64,000 bases of DNA from Proteiniclasticum sp043951855 (GTDB lineage: Bacteria; Bacillota; Clostridia; Clostridiales; Clostridiaceae). The DNA lies in assembly GCF_043951855.1 (NCBI RefSeq), contig NZ_JBINJW010000012.1, forward strand, positions 14,364 through 78,363, written 5' to 3'. Below are positions 41,851 to 49,532 of this stretch, one piece after another (position 1 is the stretch's first letter; each line of letters opens with the position of its first letter). Under the pieces are notes generated by a model. That model was not told the origin of the DNA, ran no database searches, and saw only the letters and a list, made by a program, of their open reading frames with translations. A program made the translations under genes and the position numbers.

Positions 41851-41878
41851 ATTATACATAAAGATGATAAGTTGTAAA
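41851..41878 (-). promoter_or_regulatory. Promoter of the glpP operon
   Basis: On the minus strand TTTACA (41878-41873), a 16-base spacer, TATAAT (41856-41851). Confidence 0.65.
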
Positions 41879-42006
41879 CCAATACAAGGTTATTTTATGT
41901 TTTTTACCACAAGAAAACGGAAATGTTAAATTAATATCTGAATTTGGACCCGTTCTAATTACGACATTCATAATTATTCATCTTTTTTACGTTCTGAGGA
42001 CATCCA

Positions 42007-43179
42007 TCAGATGGTGTACAGCTCCACCCTTCTGCCTGATTTCTCCATAAGTTCCTTCAGCTTTTTAATCTGTTCCACCTTATAGTTGAAATTATAGGAA
42101 AATCCCGGTTCCTGGTGTGCAGGATTCACCGCCGTCCCCATGAACAGCCTGACTTCAGTGGACTCATCCAGAATGAGCCTGCATAGCCTGGCGGCGCCAT
42201 CGGAGTCAGAGAGCCTTTTCAGAAGTTCCATGCTCTTCTTCTCATCATCAAAGACTTCAAGAATTCTGATCACTTCCCCAAGGGTCAATACCCCTTCTGT
42301 CACCAGGTCCGCTCCTTCCATCGTAGCGGAAGGCGGCAGATTCTTACTTATTCCCTTTAGATCGATGTCCAGAGGCTTCCCCAGCTCTCTCGATATGATG
42401 CCCGCTGTAGTGCCTCCGGCAATCACCTTCAGTCCTTCCGCTTCCACATAGGATTTCACATAAAGCGCATCATCTTCCGGATGATTCGGCGGTCCGGCAA
42501 ACAGATTGAGCACTTTCTTCTCTTTGACGGCCAGACAGAGGATGCTGGCATCATCACCCGGTTTCAGATCGTAGAGGACCTCGGTGTAGCCCAGCACCTC
42601 ATGGGCAAGGGTCCCCGCAGCGCTCTTCCCAAGGGCGAGCTCTTCAATATAGTCTCTGATATTCTCCCACTGCCACCCGAAGTTCAGCAGTTTCCCAACA
42701 CCGGCATGAACCACGCCATCGCTGATGACCGTAAGGTAATCCCCTGGTCTCATCCTAAGCTCCGATAAGTGGATCTCTTTGCCATGGATGACCTGCCTGG
42801 TTTTCTGCGGCATGCTGAGTTTTCCGTTTCTGAAATGAAAATAGGATGGATTGTCAAACTCCACAACTCTGACCTTTCCGGTGTTTTCAGCCATGACGAT
42901 GGTGAACGTGGAATAGGCCATTTTCCGGACAGAACAGACCGGCAGTGTTTTCGTTATGGTTTCTATGGTATCTTCCAGGGAAGCATTCTCCTTCAGCATG
43001 GTGACCGCAATCTTCGCTGTCAGAGTAGCCAGAATATTGGCCTTGACTCCGCTGCCCAGTCCATCGGAAAGAACCAGAATCATCCCTGATTCATTTTCAG
43101 CGGTTTCAATGTGGTCTCCGCAGAGCTCTTCTCCATACTTGTTCAGTGACAGATGCTTCACATCCAGATAATAGCTCAT
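42007..43179 (-). CDS. SpoIIE-family protein phosphatase
   Basis: 390 residues. The N-terminal part (about 1-235) is a PP2C-type SpoIIE domain: LVLSDGLGSGVKA with the metal aspartate, GDYLTVISDGVVHAG, and KPGDDASILCL. The C-terminal part (about 240-390) has a glycine-rich KVIAGGTTAGIISREL stretch and looks like a separate regulatory module. It shares one base with the hydrogenase-like gene before it, so the phosphatase is probably the output of that sensor. Target protein unknown. Confidence 0.85.
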   Translation of the reverse strand: MSYYLDVKHLSLNKYGEELCGDHIETAENESGMILVLSDGLGSGVKANILATLTAKIAVTMLKENASLEDTIETITKTLPVCSVRKMAYSTFTIVMAENTGKVRVVEFDNPSYFHFRNGKLSMPQKTRQVIHGKEIHLSELRMRPGDYLTVISDGVVHAGVGKLLNFGWQWENIRDYIEELALGKSAAGTLAHEVLGYTEVLYDLKPGDDASILCLAVKEKKVLNLFAGPPNHPEDDALYVKSYVEAEGLKVIAGGTTAGIISRELGKPLDIDLKGISKNLPPSATMEGADLVTEGVLTLGEVIRILEVFDDEKKSMELLKRLSDSDGAARLCRLILDESTEVRLFMGTAVNPAHQEPGFSYNFNYKVEQIKKLKELMEKSGRRVELYTI

Positions 43180-44882
43180 CAGCTTCCTTCCTCCTGAACA
43201 ATCTCCTTCAGTCTGTTTAAAGCGATTTTCGTCTCCGCAGTGGTTTCGCCAAGAAGACTTGCGATTTCATGTGCGACTCTCATCTGCTTTTCGATGACCT
43301 TGTTCGTGATGGCAATGGTATTCTCCTTCATGGTCTGAAGCTCCTGTCTCCTGTTTTCTTCTTCGGTGATGTCGGACATGATCACCAGAATCTGATTGTC
43401 TTTGGGCAGGAATAGAATGCTCTGCATCACAATGAGACCGGCCTCCTCATAGATGATCCGCCGGTTCAGATCGTTATACCCTGAAGTTTTCACTCGACTG
43501 AACCCCTGATCTTCCAGCAGAAACTGGATCGGCAGGTTTCTCACCTCATCGGCTTTCACTTTGAAGGTGATTTCAGCAGAAGGGTTCATCTGCGTGATGC
43601 ACAGATCCTCATCCAGTATGAAGATCATGTTGGGGGAATTGTAGAAAATGATATCATTCATATGCTCCGCTCTGGTTCTCATGAAAGGCATGCACATCTC
43701 CACATCCGACATCCCTTCCAGGACGGCTCTTGCTTTCTCTCTGCAGCTGTCATAGCCGCAGGCACCGCAGTCCAGTTCATCCTTGGGTTTTCTCTTCCCC
43801 ATACGACCCAGCGTACTCAAGATCTCTTTCTCACTGAACTGTTTCTTTCTTACCGGATTCTTCATATAGGTGGTGGTGAGATCAATGCCTGAAAATGAAA
43901 GTACTGCCCCTTTATCGGGCCATCCTGATTTCACATGCTTCTTTACCAGCTGTTTACGAAGAAATGTGCTTATAGTCTTTTTCGGTATGCAGGGACCGGA
44001 AATACAGGACTCATGACATGCATTCAGGTCAAGAAATGTTCTGCTGAGTGACCCGCTCTGAAGCTCTTCCAGTACCTCCTTTACCTGACTGATTCCTTCT
44101 ACATGGAGAATATCATACCCCTTTGCTGTGAGTGTTCCTTCAAACCCTTCTCCGATCCCGCCTTTCAGCGGATATTTCTTCCCCAGAAGATCACCTGAAA
44201 CTTCAGGTGTGAAAGGACTTAATGCTTCCGGATCAAGATTTCTCTCAGTAAACATCTGGCAGATTTCCTCCATGGTGATCACCGCATCCACGGTTCCTTC
44301 ATTGCCGAAGGTCAGCGGTTCGCATTTCTTGCTGAGGCAGGGGCTGATGAAGACCGTATAGCTTTCCCTGTCTTGTGCTTTCACCGCTTTTCCAGTTGCC
44401 AGCATGGGAGAGACTACTGGAATCAGAAAATCGGACAGATCCTCATAATAACGCCTGATGATGAGATTCACTGTAGGACAGCAGCTGGAAATGGCATAGA
44501 GCGGATTCTCCTCTTCAATATAGCGTTCATAAGCTCTGGTCACTTCATCTGCACCAGAAGATACTTCCACCACTTTTGAAAACCCCAGTTCCTTCAGCCC
44601 ATGAATGAACCCGCCCTTGTTTCTGTAGAACCCGGAAAAAGAAGGGGCAATCAGTGCCACCACAGTCTTTTCAGTTTCAAAGGCTTTCCTGAGCTTCGGC
44701 AGGTCACTCTGAATATCTCTTGCGTTCTGAGGGCAGGCCAGAAAACACTGGCCACAGGCAATGCACCTGCTATCATCTATGATGGCCTGATGATCCTGAA
44801 ATCGTATCGCCTTTACTGGACATGCTCTCACGCACCTGTAGCAGTTCTTGCAGTTTGCTTCTCTAAAGTTAATCAGCTGCAC
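43179..44882 (-). CDS. [FeFe]-hydrogenase-like sensor with two ferredoxin clusters, Fe-S domain and PAS
   Basis: 567 residues from GTG 44882 (GGGAGG upstream). Two [4Fe-4S] motifs: Cys11/14/17/21 and Cys40/43/46/50. The H-cluster-like domain keeps the ligand cysteines in altered motifs: SSCCPTV (134-135), SPCLSKK (182) and NACHESC (289, 293), where catalytic enzymes have TSCCPxW, MPCxxK and ExMxCxxGC. A further cluster domain DCGACGYDSC with Cys397 follows, then a PAS domain (about 405-510) and a helical tail. This is the build of putative sensory [FeFe] hydrogenases (HydDB group C). Coupled to a [2Fe-2S] ferredoxin and a SpoIIE phosphatase. Confidence 0.85.
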   Translation of the reverse strand: MQLINFREANCKNCYRCVRACPVKAIRFQDHQAIIDDSRCIACGQCFLACPQNARDIQSDLPKLRKAFETEKTVVALIAPSFSGFYRNKGGFIHGLKELGFSKVVEVSSGADEVTRAYERYIEEENPLYAISSCCPTVNLIIRRYYEDLSDFLIPVVSPMLATGKAVKAQDRESYTVFISPCLSKKCEPLTFGNEGTVDAVITMEEICQMFTERNLDPEALSPFTPEVSGDLLGKKYPLKGGIGEGFEGTLTAKGYDILHVEGISQVKEVLEELQSGSLSRTFLDLNACHESCISGPCIPKKTISTFLRKQLVKKHVKSGWPDKGAVLSFSGIDLTTTYMKNPVRKKQFSEKEILSTLGRMGKRKPKDELDCGACGYDSCREKARAVLEGMSDVEMCMPFMRTRAEHMNDIIFYNSPNMIFILDEDLCITQMNPSAEITFKVKADEVRNLPIQFLLEDQGFSRVKTSGYNDLNRRIIYEEAGLIVMQSILFLPKDNQILVIMSDITEEENRRQELQTMKENTIAITNKVIEKQMRVAHEIASLLGETTAETKIALNRLKEIVQEEGS

Positions 44883-45120
44883 TTCGTATTTCCTCCCAAT
44901 GTCTTTTCAGCATTTCCACCGCATTTTCCGGTGAAAGCGAAAGCACTTGTCCATCCATTCTCACACTGACTCCTTCTGTGCAGTGCCCCAGACAGAAACT
45001 GCCTCTCAGCCTTATTTCATCTGATAAGTCATTCTTTTCAATATAGTTTTCCATTTCTTTTACAACCTCATAGGACCCCTTGAGATGACAAGAACTCCCA
45101 ACACAGATTTCCACTTCCAT
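44869..45120 (-). CDS. Thioredoxin-like [2Fe-2S] ferredoxin (NuoE/HydC type)
   Basis: 83 residues from ATG 45120, six bases after GAGGTG. Cysteines Cys6-x4-Cys11 and Cys43-x3-Cys47 match the thioredoxin-fold [2Fe-2S] ferredoxins found as hydrogenase subunits. Its end overlaps the hydrogenase-like gene by 14 bases. It probably passes electrons to or from that protein. Confidence 0.88.
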   Translation of the reverse strand: MEVEICVGSSCHLKGSYEVVKEMENYIEKNDLSDEIRLRGSFCLGHCTEGVSVRMDGQVLSLSPENAVEMLKRHWEEIRSAAD

Positions 45121-45184
45121 AACGTTCACCTCGGTTCTGATTTCGCTTCATAATGGCTTTATAAGCCGTTTCTCAAACATATCC

Positions 45185-45213
45185 AGTATACCACTTGGTT
45201 AATTTTTTAACAA
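45185..45213 (-). promoter_or_regulatory. Promoter of the ferredoxin/hydrogenase-like/SpoIIE operon
   Basis: On the minus strand TTGTTA (45213-45208), a 17-base spacer, TGG-TATACT (45190-45185). Upstream, 45214-45360 is very AT-rich with short dyads (GATTATAATC at about 45313), possible operator sites but no firm match. Confidence 0.6.
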
Positions 45214-45360
45214 CTGCCGTTCTTTTTTCTAATAACCGCATGAAAAAATCATTTATCTGCAAATCTTCTATTGACAAATACTCTTTTTATAATTATTATT
45301 AGATTATAATCATTATTAATTAGCACCGCACATGCTTATTAATTATTATCAATTACAATT

Positions 45361-45398
45361 ACAGAAAAAAGAGGAGCAGATGCTCCTCTTTTTTCTGT
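45361..45398 (-). terminator. Terminator of the MscS gene
   Basis: Perfect 17-bp stem, 45361-45377 with 45382-45398 (core GAGGAGC/GCTCCTC), loop AGAT, T-rich on both strands. Confidence 0.9.
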
Positions 45399-45428
45399 AT
45401 GTATCCCTATGATTGCTCCGCGCTCGCC

Positions 45429-46271
45429 TTACTCCGGAAGCACATTCTGAACATTGTCTGAATCAGTCTTATTCATGGTCACCATGACATCTCTTGTAGG
45501 ATATGGGATTTCAATATCGTTCTTTTCAAACTCTGTAATCACATCCTCGTTAAGCGCATAAAGCACCGTGAAATAATCTTCTCTCTTAACCCATACTTTC
45601 AGGTCAAAGTCGATGGAGCTGTCTCCATGATTGATCACACCAAGAATCACGCCACGCTCATCCAGAATCATTTCATTCTTGAGCACGATGCCCATGAGCA
45701 CCTCTTTCACCTTCAGCACATTCGTTCCATAAGCCACGGAATACACCTTATCGATTCTTCTATACGGTTCTATGCTGTAATTGGTGATATGTGATGTGGC
45801 TAAGTGGCCATTTGGCACCATCACTCTTTTGTTGTCAATGGTATTCATTGCGGTGTAGAGCATCTGAATGGAAAGTACGGTTCCAGACACATCTGAAGTC
45901 TGAATATAGTCCCCTACGCCAAAGGGTCTGAAAATGAGCAGCAGGATGCCTGCCGCAAAATTCGAAAGACTGTCTTTCAGTGCAAGCCCTACTGCCAGAC
46001 CCGCTGCTGAGAGCATGGCAATGAACGTCGTCATAGGGACATCGATGATGGTGGCTGCTGTTATGATCACGATGAGTTTCAGGAAAAACCCGGACAGTGT
46101 CAGAATGAATCCGTGAACGGAAACATCCAGCTTGCTCTTCATCAGGGACTTTTCCAGCAGTCTCACCACATATTTTGCCAGCTGCCATCCGATGATCAGA
46201 ACAACAAGAAAGCCTAATACCTTGAACCTATACGCTAAAATGATCTCGTTAAATTTCTCAAAAAAATCCAT
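45429..46271 (-). CDS. MscS-type mechanosensitive ion channel
   Basis: 280 residues from ATG 46271, preceded by GGAGG. Three membrane helices (about 12-32, 50-75, 80-110). The third is the pore helix with Ala/Gly packing: AAGLAVGLALKDSLSNFAAG. The beta domain carries FRPFGVGDYIQ, followed by the alpha/beta vestibule. Opens on membrane tension to relieve osmotic downshock. Stand-alone between two terminators. Confidence 0.93.
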   Translation of the reverse strand: MDFFEKFNEIILAYRFKVLGFLVVLIIGWQLAKYVVRLLEKSLMKSKLDVSVHGFILTLSGFFLKLIVIITAATIIDVPMTTFIAMLSAAGLAVGLALKDSLSNFAAGILLLIFRPFGVGDYIQTSDVSGTVLSIQMLYTAMNTIDNKRVMVPNGHLATSHITNYSIEPYRRIDKVYSVAYGTNVLKVKEVLMGIVLKNEMILDERGVILGVINHGDSSIDFDLKVWVKREDYFTVLYALNEDVITEFEKNDIEIPYPTRDVMVTMNKTDSDNVQNVLPE

Positions 46272-46289
46272 AATTCCTCCAACACACAT

Positions 46290-46330
46290 ATAAAGTGCCT
46301 ATGAGAGTTCCTTGAAACTTTTATAGGCAC
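46290..46330 (-). terminator. Terminator of the dhaK-rpiB2 cassette
   Basis: On the minus strand GTGCCTAT pairs with ATAGGCAC, with an inner AGTTTC/GGAACT helix, followed by TTTATAT. Confidence 0.75.
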
Positions 46331-46343
46331 AATACAATTCAGT

Positions 46344-46796
46344 TTATTTACCTCTGTAGCTATTGTCTATTTCATTCATTCTGTCCACTTTCGGCAGGGA
46401 TCTGCCGCCCTGGAATTCACTCGCAAGATAAGCCAGCGTCAGCATTTCCGCTACAGCTTTTCCAGTTGTGAGACCGCCCATGGTGATGATGTTGGCATCA
46501 TTACTCTTGGCTGCTCTTTCCGCCTGATAGATATCCGTCACCTGGGCTGCTCTGATGCCATGAACCTTATTGGCCGTGATGGCTACGCCGATGCCCGTTC
46601 CGCAGATGATGATTCCTCTGTCGAAGTTCTTTGCCGCCACCTCTTTCGCCACTTTTTCCGCTATGTTCGGATAGAGCACTTTCTCATTCTCAAAGGACCC
46701 AAAGTCCTCATATTCATATCCGTTGTCCTTGAGTACGCCGATGATATGATTCTTCAGTTCAAATCCCATCTCGTCGCATCCTATTGCGATTTTCAT
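46344..46796 (-). CDS. RpiB/LacAB-family sugar-phosphate isomerase, divergent (probable tetrulose-phosphate isomerase)
   Basis: 150 residues. Keeps ICGTGIG with Cys65 and Thr67. Compared with the housekeeping RpiB at 5.1 kb, His98 is Ser98 and the ADHGG loop reads CDEMG, so ring opening of a furanose is unlikely to be its job. Members next to DhaK/DhaL/TIM genes isomerise D-erythrulose-4-phosphate to D-erythrose-4-phosphate in mycobacteria and Brucella (DerI/EryI). Overlaps the TIM-family gene by four bases (ATGA). Confidence 0.8.
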   Translation of the reverse strand: MKIAIGCDEMGFELKNHIIGVLKDNGYEYEDFGSFENEKVLYPNIAEKVAKEVAAKNFDRGIIICGTGIGVAITANKVHGIRAAQVTDIYQAERAAKSNDANIITMGGLTTGKAVAEMLTLAYLASEFQGGRSLPKVDRMNEIDNSYRGK

Positions 46797-47566
46797 GATT
46801 TTTCCTCCTTTGTTTCTCTTACGTTCTGCACGATTTCCTCAAAATTCGCGATGTCATGTCCGAATCGTCCGATGAACAGGCCATCAATATCTTCTGAGGA
46901 AACAAGCTTCTTTGCGTTCTCCTTGTTGGCTGAACCGCCGTAAATGAGTCTGATTCTTTCGCTGACCGCTGCTCCATAAAGTTCTGTGAGAATCTCTCGG
47001 ATGATGCGCATGGACCCATGAACATAGTCCGGTTCCGCCGGTTTTTCCTTGCCTATAGCCCATTCAGGCTCATAGGCAAGCACAAGACCCGATAAGCTTT
47101 CACCTTCAAGACCCTTCAGCAGTTCGCTGATCTGGCTTCTAAGTTCCTTCTTTCTCTCCGGGCTTCTATCCGTTTCTCCTACACACACGATGGGCATGAG
47201 ACCTTTCCGGATGGTTAGTCTTATCTTCTCATTGATCATCTGGTAATCTTCTCTGAAAACGGATTTTCTCTCTGCATGTCCCAGCTCCACCAGATGACAC
47301 CCGAGATCCAGTGCGCTTTCTATGGAAAACTCTCCTGTCATGGCTCCATTCTCTTTAGGAGCAATGTTCTGTACGCCATATAGAATACTGGAACCCTCCA
47401 GCACCTTTGCTACGGGATAAACTGTCCCCATGGAAGGAATGAGAAAAACATCCACATCTTCTATTGCGTCCATTTTTTCCATGACTTCCTTTGCCATGGA
47501 TACTGCCTGTTCCATCTTATTCACATAGATTTTCAGGCTCATACCGACAATGGGCTTTCTTTTCAT
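46793..47566 (-). CDS. Triosephosphate isomerase-family protein (second TIM, probable tetrulose-phosphate isomerase)
   Basis: 257 residues from ATG 47566, six bases after AAGGGTG. Catalytic Lys12, His97 (LGHAERK) and Glu166 (AYEPEWAIG) are kept, but the Asn of the glycolytic NWKMN is Ser10 (SLKIY). The phosphate loop YGGSANKEN is present. In erythritol and erythrulose pathways such TIM paralogues (EryH/LerI) act on L-erythrulose phosphate. An ordinary TIM role cannot be excluded, but the operon argues for the paralogue role. Confidence 0.82.
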   Translation of the reverse strand: MKRKPIVGMSLKIYVNKMEQAVSMAKEVMEKMDAIEDVDVFLIPSMGTVYPVAKVLEGSSILYGVQNIAPKENGAMTGEFSIESALDLGCHLVELGHAERKSVFREDYQMINEKIRLTIRKGLMPIVCVGETDRSPERKKELRSQISELLKGLEGESLSGLVLAYEPEWAIGKEKPAEPDYVHGSMRIIREILTELYGAAVSERIRLIYGGSANKENAKKLVSSEDIDGLFIGRFGHDIANFEEIVQNVRETKEEKS

Positions 47567-47571
47567 TCCCA

Positions 47572-48222
47572 TCACCCTTCTGCCAGATTCTTCATCTCAT
47601 CCAGCATTTCTTTGTAGATCAGGTAGGAAGAGAAGGATCCCGGATCTCTGAATCCGATGGCTCTTTCTCCAAGTCTCATGGCTCTTCCTTTCTTAGCAAT
47701 CAGCGGAATGGTCCTGTCAGAGCCTTCTTTCAGCTCATTGACGAAGGCTTCGAATATTTCAATGTCTTCCTTGCCTGAATCCAATGACTCCTTCATACGG
47801 TCAATGGCAGGTCTTAATGCATCCACCATGGTCTTGTCTCCAACCACAGCTTTCCCTCTCATCTCGATGGATTTGATGCCGTTCTCGATGAATCCCACCA
47901 GTTCTTCAAAGGTCAGCTCGTTTTTGCCTTTCACATCATCCCCGGCCTTCATGAAAAGACTGCCATAAAGGGGACCTGCTGCGCCGCCCACCTTTCCGAG
48001 TATGATCATGCCCACTTTTCTGTAGAAACTGGAAATATCCTCCGTTTCTTCATACAGTTTGTCCAGCTGCTTCTCCACTTCTCTGAATCCAATGGACATA
48101 TTGATGCCATGGTCTCCATCTCCGATGTCTGAATCAAGCTTTGAGAGATAATCTCGATGCTCCTCGAACATAGGGATCAGTCTGACAATGAAATTCCTGA
48201 AAAACTCTTTATTGTACATCAT
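47572..48222 (-). CDS. dhaL: Dihydroxyacetone kinase subunit DhaL
   Basis: 216 residues. The metal-nucleotide site LDSDIGDGDHG includes Asp30, Asp35 and Asp37, matching DhaL numbering. KVGGAAGPLYGSLF and GDKTMVDALRPA are also typical. DhaL holds the nucleotide and phosphorylates the ketose bound to DhaK. No DhaM or PTS component is in the window, so the phosphate donor (PTS or ATP) is unknown. GGAGG precedes the ATG. Confidence 0.93.
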   Translation of the reverse strand: MMYNKEFFRNFIVRLIPMFEEHRDYLSKLDSDIGDGDHGINMSIGFREVEKQLDKLYEETEDISSFYRKVGMIILGKVGGAAGPLYGSLFMKAGDDVKGKNELTFEELVGFIENGIKSIEMRGKAVVGDKTMVDALRPAIDRMKESLDSGKEDIEIFEAFVNELKEGSDRTIPLIAKKGRAMRLGERAIGFRDPGSFSSYLIYKEMLDEMKNLAEG

Positions 48223-48305
48223 TTCGTATCCTCCTCAAATTCTAGTCCTGACTTTATTATACACACAAATCTTTCCGTTTCCAAAAAGCCCCATCAGTAA
48301 TTGAA

Positions 48306-48338
48306 GAATATCCGCCACATCCCGTGCAGCGGATATTC
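48306..48338 (-). repeat. Inverted repeat between dhaK and dhaL
   Basis: On the minus strand GAATATCCGC pairs with GCGGATATTC, a perfect 10-bp stem with a 13-base loop just after the dhaK stop. No T run, so it may be an RNA-stability or processing hairpin rather than a terminator. Confidence 0.6.
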
Positions 48339-48361
48339 CGATGATTCTATGTTTCTGTCTG

Positions 48362-49354
48362 TTATCTGATGCTCATGTATGGAGTATCTACTGGATAGTC
48401 CAGAAGTTCCTTCAGCTCATCATCCACCTTGACGATGGTGATGCCCATACCGATCATGTCCATGGACGTTGCGTAGTTTCCTACCAGTGCCTTGTAGACC
48501 TTGATGCCCTTATTCGTCAGCACTTCTTCCAGATGGTTGTTGATGATGTACTGGTCCATCAGTGGCAGTCCACCCAGTCCGTTGACCAGTGTATAGACTT
48601 CATCGCCTTCCTTCAGTTCGAAATCCTTGAAAATATGTTCCATGATTTCATCTACCACCTGGTCAGCAGGCTCAATCTTACCTCTTCTTACACCAGGTTC
48701 TCCATGGATACCCATACCGATCTCCATGTCTCCATCTTCCATATCAAAGATGGTTCCACCCTTTACAGGAATCGTGGAGGAGGATAATGCCACACCCATG
48801 GATCTTGTATTGTCATTGCATTTCTTTGCAGCAGCCACAACAGCGTCCAGATCTAGTCCTTTTGCAGCAGCAGCACCAGCTGCCTTGAATACAAACAGGT
48901 CTCCGGCGATTCCTCTTCTGTCTTCGATGTTTTCAGAGGAAACCACGTCATCTGTCACAAGGACCGTCTCCACGCGGATTCCGTCTTCTGCAGCCATTTC
49001 TGCACCCATATCGAAATTCATCACGTCACCGGCGTAGTTTCCATAAAGATAGATGCATCCTTTACCCTGGTCCACTGCTTTTACAGCATTGTAGCAAGGT
49101 TCAGGTGAAGGAGAGGTGTTGATGTTACCGATGACTGCCGCATCCGCAAAATTTTCTCCGACATATCCGAGGAACAGTGGTTCATGGCCAGATCCTCCGC
49201 CTATGATCACACCTACTTTTCCTTCTGCAGGTCTGGTTGTCACCACGACTCTGCCATCATGTTCCAGAAGTTTCGCATAATCGGGATGTGCTTTCACATA
49301 CCCGGACAGCATCTCCTCTACTACTTCATAAGGGTCATTAATCAGTCTTCTCAT
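48362..49354 (-). CDS. dhaK: Dihydroxyacetone kinase subunit DhaK
   Basis: 330 residues. The substrate domain has GGGSGHEPLFLGYVG at 52-66 and His217 in GIHGEPG, the histidine that forms a hemiaminal with dihydroxyacetone (His218 in E. coli). It phosphorylates dihydroxyacetone or another short ketose with DhaL. First gene of the cassette; 139 bases with a hairpin separate it from dhaL. GGAG precedes the ATG. Confidence 0.93.
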   Translation of the reverse strand: MRRLINDPYEVVEEMLSGYVKAHPDYAKLLEHDGRVVVTTRPAEGKVGVIIGGGSGHEPLFLGYVGENFADAAVIGNINTSPSPEPCYNAVKAVDQGKGCIYLYGNYAGDVMNFDMGAEMAAEDGIRVETVLVTDDVVSSENIEDRRGIAGDLFVFKAAGAAAAKGLDLDAVVAAAKKCNDNTRSMGVALSSSTIPVKGGTIFDMEDGDMEIGMGIHGEPGVRRGKIEPADQVVDEIMEHIFKDFELKEGDEVYTLVNGLGGLPLMDQYIINNHLEEVLTNKGIKVYKALVGNYATSMDMIGMGITIVKVDDELKELLDYPVDTPYMSIR

Positions 49355-49532
49355 TGTTCATTCTCCTTCTCGCATTTATTCTGGGATCGTCCTTACAGTA
49401 ATGATCAGGTCCTCATCGAGGTGCTGAAATTTCTATCACTCCTATATCATTTCCATAAAAACTTCTCTCACATACTATTATTAAGCAAATCAAACCGATA
49501 ATCATCAAGAATATGTAAACCTTTTATTAAAA

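Noticed and set aside
45299..45325. Possible Fur box in the AT-rich region upstream of the ferredoxin gene
   Set aside because: Only about 12 of 19 positions agree with the consensus, which is easily reached by chance in AT-rich DNA.
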